Shown one piece after another: positions 30,860 through 32,094 of a DNA stretch of 32,094 nucleotides (position 1 is its first letter; the number at the start of each line of letters is the position of its first letter). The DNA comes from UBA7672 sp031419455 (lineage in GTDB: Bacteria; Pseudomonadota; Alphaproteobacteria; Caulobacterales; Hyphomonadaceae). The notes beneath the pieces are model-generated. The model made no database searches, was not told where the DNA came from, and saw nothing but the letters and a program-made list of their open reading frames with translations. The position numbers were made by a program, and so were the translations under genes. The stretch covers positions 1 to 32,094 of the forward strand of contig JANOKS010000086.1 of the NCBI GenBank assembly GCA_031419455.1. The letters run 5' to 3'.

Positions 30860-31780
30860 ATGAAAACAGGCCATTTTCTTTTCGCACTCGCTGCCCTTGG
30901 ATTGACCGCCTGTGGCGGCGGCACGCCAGCGGCGCCCGGCGAGACGTCAGCTTCCGGCGCCCCTGCGGGCGCTTCCGCTCCCACCGGCACACTCGAATGG
31001 GCGGTCGCCGGCGACTGGCGTCTGGACAATGAGAAGGCGCGCGACAGATGGCGCCACCCGGTCGAGACGCTGAAATTCTTCGGCGTGAATCCGTCCGACA
31101 CCGTGGTCGAAATCGCGCCCGGCGGCGGCTGGTACACCGCCATCCTCGGCCCCTATCTGAAGGGCGGCGGCGGAAAGCTCTTCGCCGCCCATGTCGATCC
31201 CACGGCCTCCGAAGGCGCACGCGCCAATGTCGATAACTTCAGGGCCGGCTTTGTCGATCGGCCCGAAACCTTCGGCGACATCACGCTCACGGTCGCATCG
31301 CGCACCAGCACCGGCCTCGCGCCCGACGGCACGGCCGACGCCGTGCTGACATTCCGGAACGTGCACAACTGGATGGCCGGCGGCTATGCCGACAAGATCT
31401 TCGCCGACGCCTTCCGCGCGCTGAAGCCCGGCGGCGTGCTCGGCGTTGAAGAGCATCGCTTGCCTTCCGCGCGTGACCAGGACCTGCGCGCCGACAACGG
31501 CTACGTTCTCGAAAGCTATGTCGTGCAGCTCGCCCAGAACGCTGGATTCGTGCTGGAAGAATCCTCCGAGATCAACGCCAATCCCAATGACACCGCCGAC
31601 CATCCCCTCGGCGTCTGGATGCTCCCGCCCACGCTCGATGCGCCCCAGCCAGGCACGCCCGAAGCGACAAGCTACGACCCCGCCAAATACGCCGCCATCG
31701 GCGAAAGCGACCGCATGACCCTCCGCTTCCGCAAACCCGCCACCTCCGCGCCGCCCCCCGCCGTCCCGCCGTCGCAGTAA
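30860..31780 (+). CDS. Methyltransferase-fold lipoprotein, COG4798-like
   Basis: 306 residues. MKTGHFLFALAALGLTAC is a lipoprotein signal with lipid-bearing Cys18, followed by a Ala/Pro/Gly/Ser linker. The body is a class I SAM-methyltransferase fold: VVEIAPGGGWYTAILGPYL is motif I (about 82-100), ADAVLTFRNVHNWM is the acidic/NPPY-side strand, and FRALKPGGVLGVEEHR is the post-motif. Substrate unknown. A SAM enzyme outside the cytoplasm would lack its cofactor, so either SAM is supplied or the fold has another role. AGGAAA precedes ATG 30860; an ATG at 30824 would bury the lipoprotein signal. Divergent from hsp20. Confidence 0.83.
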   Translation: MKTGHFLFALAALGLTACGGGTPAAPGETSASGAPAGASAPTGTLEWAVAGDWRLDNEKARDRWRHPVETLKFFGVNPSDTVVEIAPGGGWYTAILGPYLKGGGGKLFAAHVDPTASEGARANVDNFRAGFVDRPETFGDITLTVASRTSTGLAPDGTADAVLTFRNVHNWMAGGYADKIFADAFRALKPGGVLGVEEHRLPSARDQDLRADNGYVLESYVVQLAQNAGFVLEESSEINANPNDTADHPLGVWMLPPTLDAPQPGTPEATSYDPAKYAAIGESDRMTLRFRKPATSAPPPAVPPSQ

Positions 31781-31821
31781 CGCGGGATCGCCGGGTATCT
31801 TGCATCAACGCCCCCCGCCGC

Positions 31822-31854
31822 TTTCCTCCCCCGGCCTTCGGCCGGAGGAGGAAA
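31822..31854. terminator. Strong hairpin after the methyltransferase-fold gene
   Basis: TTTCCTCC-CCCGGCC and GGCCGGAGGAGGAAA pair over 15 bases with one mismatch and a tight TTC loop. It lies 42 bases past the stop at 31780. There is no T-tract on the + strand, so it may be a dispersed palindrome that happens to end the transcript. Confidence 0.5.
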
Positions 31855-31877
31855 ACGCCGGCGCGTTTGGCGCCGAG

Positions 31878-31967
31878 TTTGGGGGATAACCGTTGTCACG
31901 ATTTGGGGGAAACTCAGAAATCTTCGCCCGTGAATTCAGTGACTTGCGCCAAAAATTTGGGGGAAAC
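31878..31967. repeat. Three direct repeats TTTGGGGGA(A/T)AAC
   Basis: TTTGGGGGATAAC at 31878, TTTGGGGGAAAC at 31902 and TTTGGGGGAAAC at 31956 on the + strand, spaced by 24 and 54 bases, in an otherwise gene-free stretch (31781-32014). They may be binding sites for a regulator of the gene beginning at 32015. Confidence 0.65.
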
Positions 31968-32014
31968 AGAGGCACAGGATCAGCGGGGGTAAATGGCAGC
32001 GTATAATCGGCCGC

Positions 32015-32094
32015 ATGAAGCGTGGAAGCATTCCCTTGTGGCTCCTGCGCGACCTGCCGGCATTGATCGGCATCGTGCTGAGTTTCTGGCCGTT
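32015..32094 (+). CDS. Start of a probable membrane protein, cut by the window edge
   Basis: From ATG 32015 the frame reads MKRGSIPLWLLRDLPALIGIVLSFWP to the end of the window without a stop. The basic start followed by a hydrophobic run suits an inner-membrane protein or signal anchor. TATAAT at 32002-32007 is eight bases before the ATG, and no good Shine-Dalgarno is seen, so the true start may differ. Family cannot be told from 26 residues. Confidence 0.4.
   Translation, partial: MKRGSIPLWLLRDLPALIGIVLSFWP

Noticed and set aside
1..32094. tRNA, rRNA, CRISPR arrays or prophage genes
   Set aside because: No clover-leaf with a CCA-end, no repeat-spacer pattern and no phage structural or integrase genes were found on reading both strands.

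Overview
The window is high-GC bacterial chromosome, densely coded on both strands. Gene content and style (Ffh-chorismate mutase-S16-RimM cluster, short-chain of lipoproteins and DUF1194/COG4798-type proteins, a CYP153-like P450, a ROSE-type heat-shock thermometer, dispersed GTCATCCC/GTCATTCC palindromes) point to an alphaproteobacterium, most likely of the Hyphomonadaceae/Caulobacterales type. That placement is inference from gene families; there is no rRNA or other taxonomic anchor.

Layout. 1-660: right-hand part of an IS630-family insertion sequence whose transposase is read across a frameshift at an A6 run. 779-4422: a secreted von Willebrand A (DUF1194) protein diverging from a secreted protein of unknown function, then an Asp/Glu-racemase-family protein lacking one catalytic cysteine, and a transglutaminase. 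4717-8117: a translation/secretion cluster, ffh, chorismate mutase, rpsP, a GNAT acetyltransferase and rimM; the usual next genes trmD and rplS are absent. 8089-10564: a GT2 polyprenyl-phosphate glycosyltransferase and a GT39-type membrane glycosyltransferase, a probable donor-maker/transferase pair. 10799-12097: orphan cytochrome P450. 12263-17029 (all minus): PIG-L-type lipoprotein, a TIR-membrane-trypsin-like protein, an amidase lipoprotein and a VOC protein. 17198-19342: formate-tetrahydrofolate ligase and a small membrane protein that share a duplicated promoter/leader. 19489-21268: small lipoprotein, a long inverted repeat and an acyl-CoA dehydrogenase. 21269-21952 is the only long gene-free stretch; it precedes an ATP-grasp-like Cj0069-family protein. 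23063-25074: two tandem small secreted paralogues and a degenerate GGDEF/EAL-like protein. 25207-27322: a GT4 glycosyltransferase and a frameshifted alcohol dehydrogenase. 27586-29930: GST-like protein with a disordered tail, rhomboid protease and a small lipoprotein. 30126-31780: Hsp20 with a ROSE thermometer and a lipoprotein with a methyltransferase fold. The right edge enters a probable membrane protein.

Most promising for new biology: the 576-residue protein at 13282-15012. It joins an apparently intact TIR NADase-type domain (S-x-x-C-x-x-E present) through one transmembrane helix to a trypsin-like fold in which the serine, and as far as can be aligned the histidine and aspartate, are replaced. 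This looks like a membrane-anchored TIR effector controlled by a pseudoprotease sensor, a possible single-gene immune or stress-response device, with a secreted amidase and a PIG-L hydrolase on the same strand. Other good leads are the duplicated leader of fhs and its neighbour, the catalytically dead GGDEF/EAL protein, and the ROSE element.
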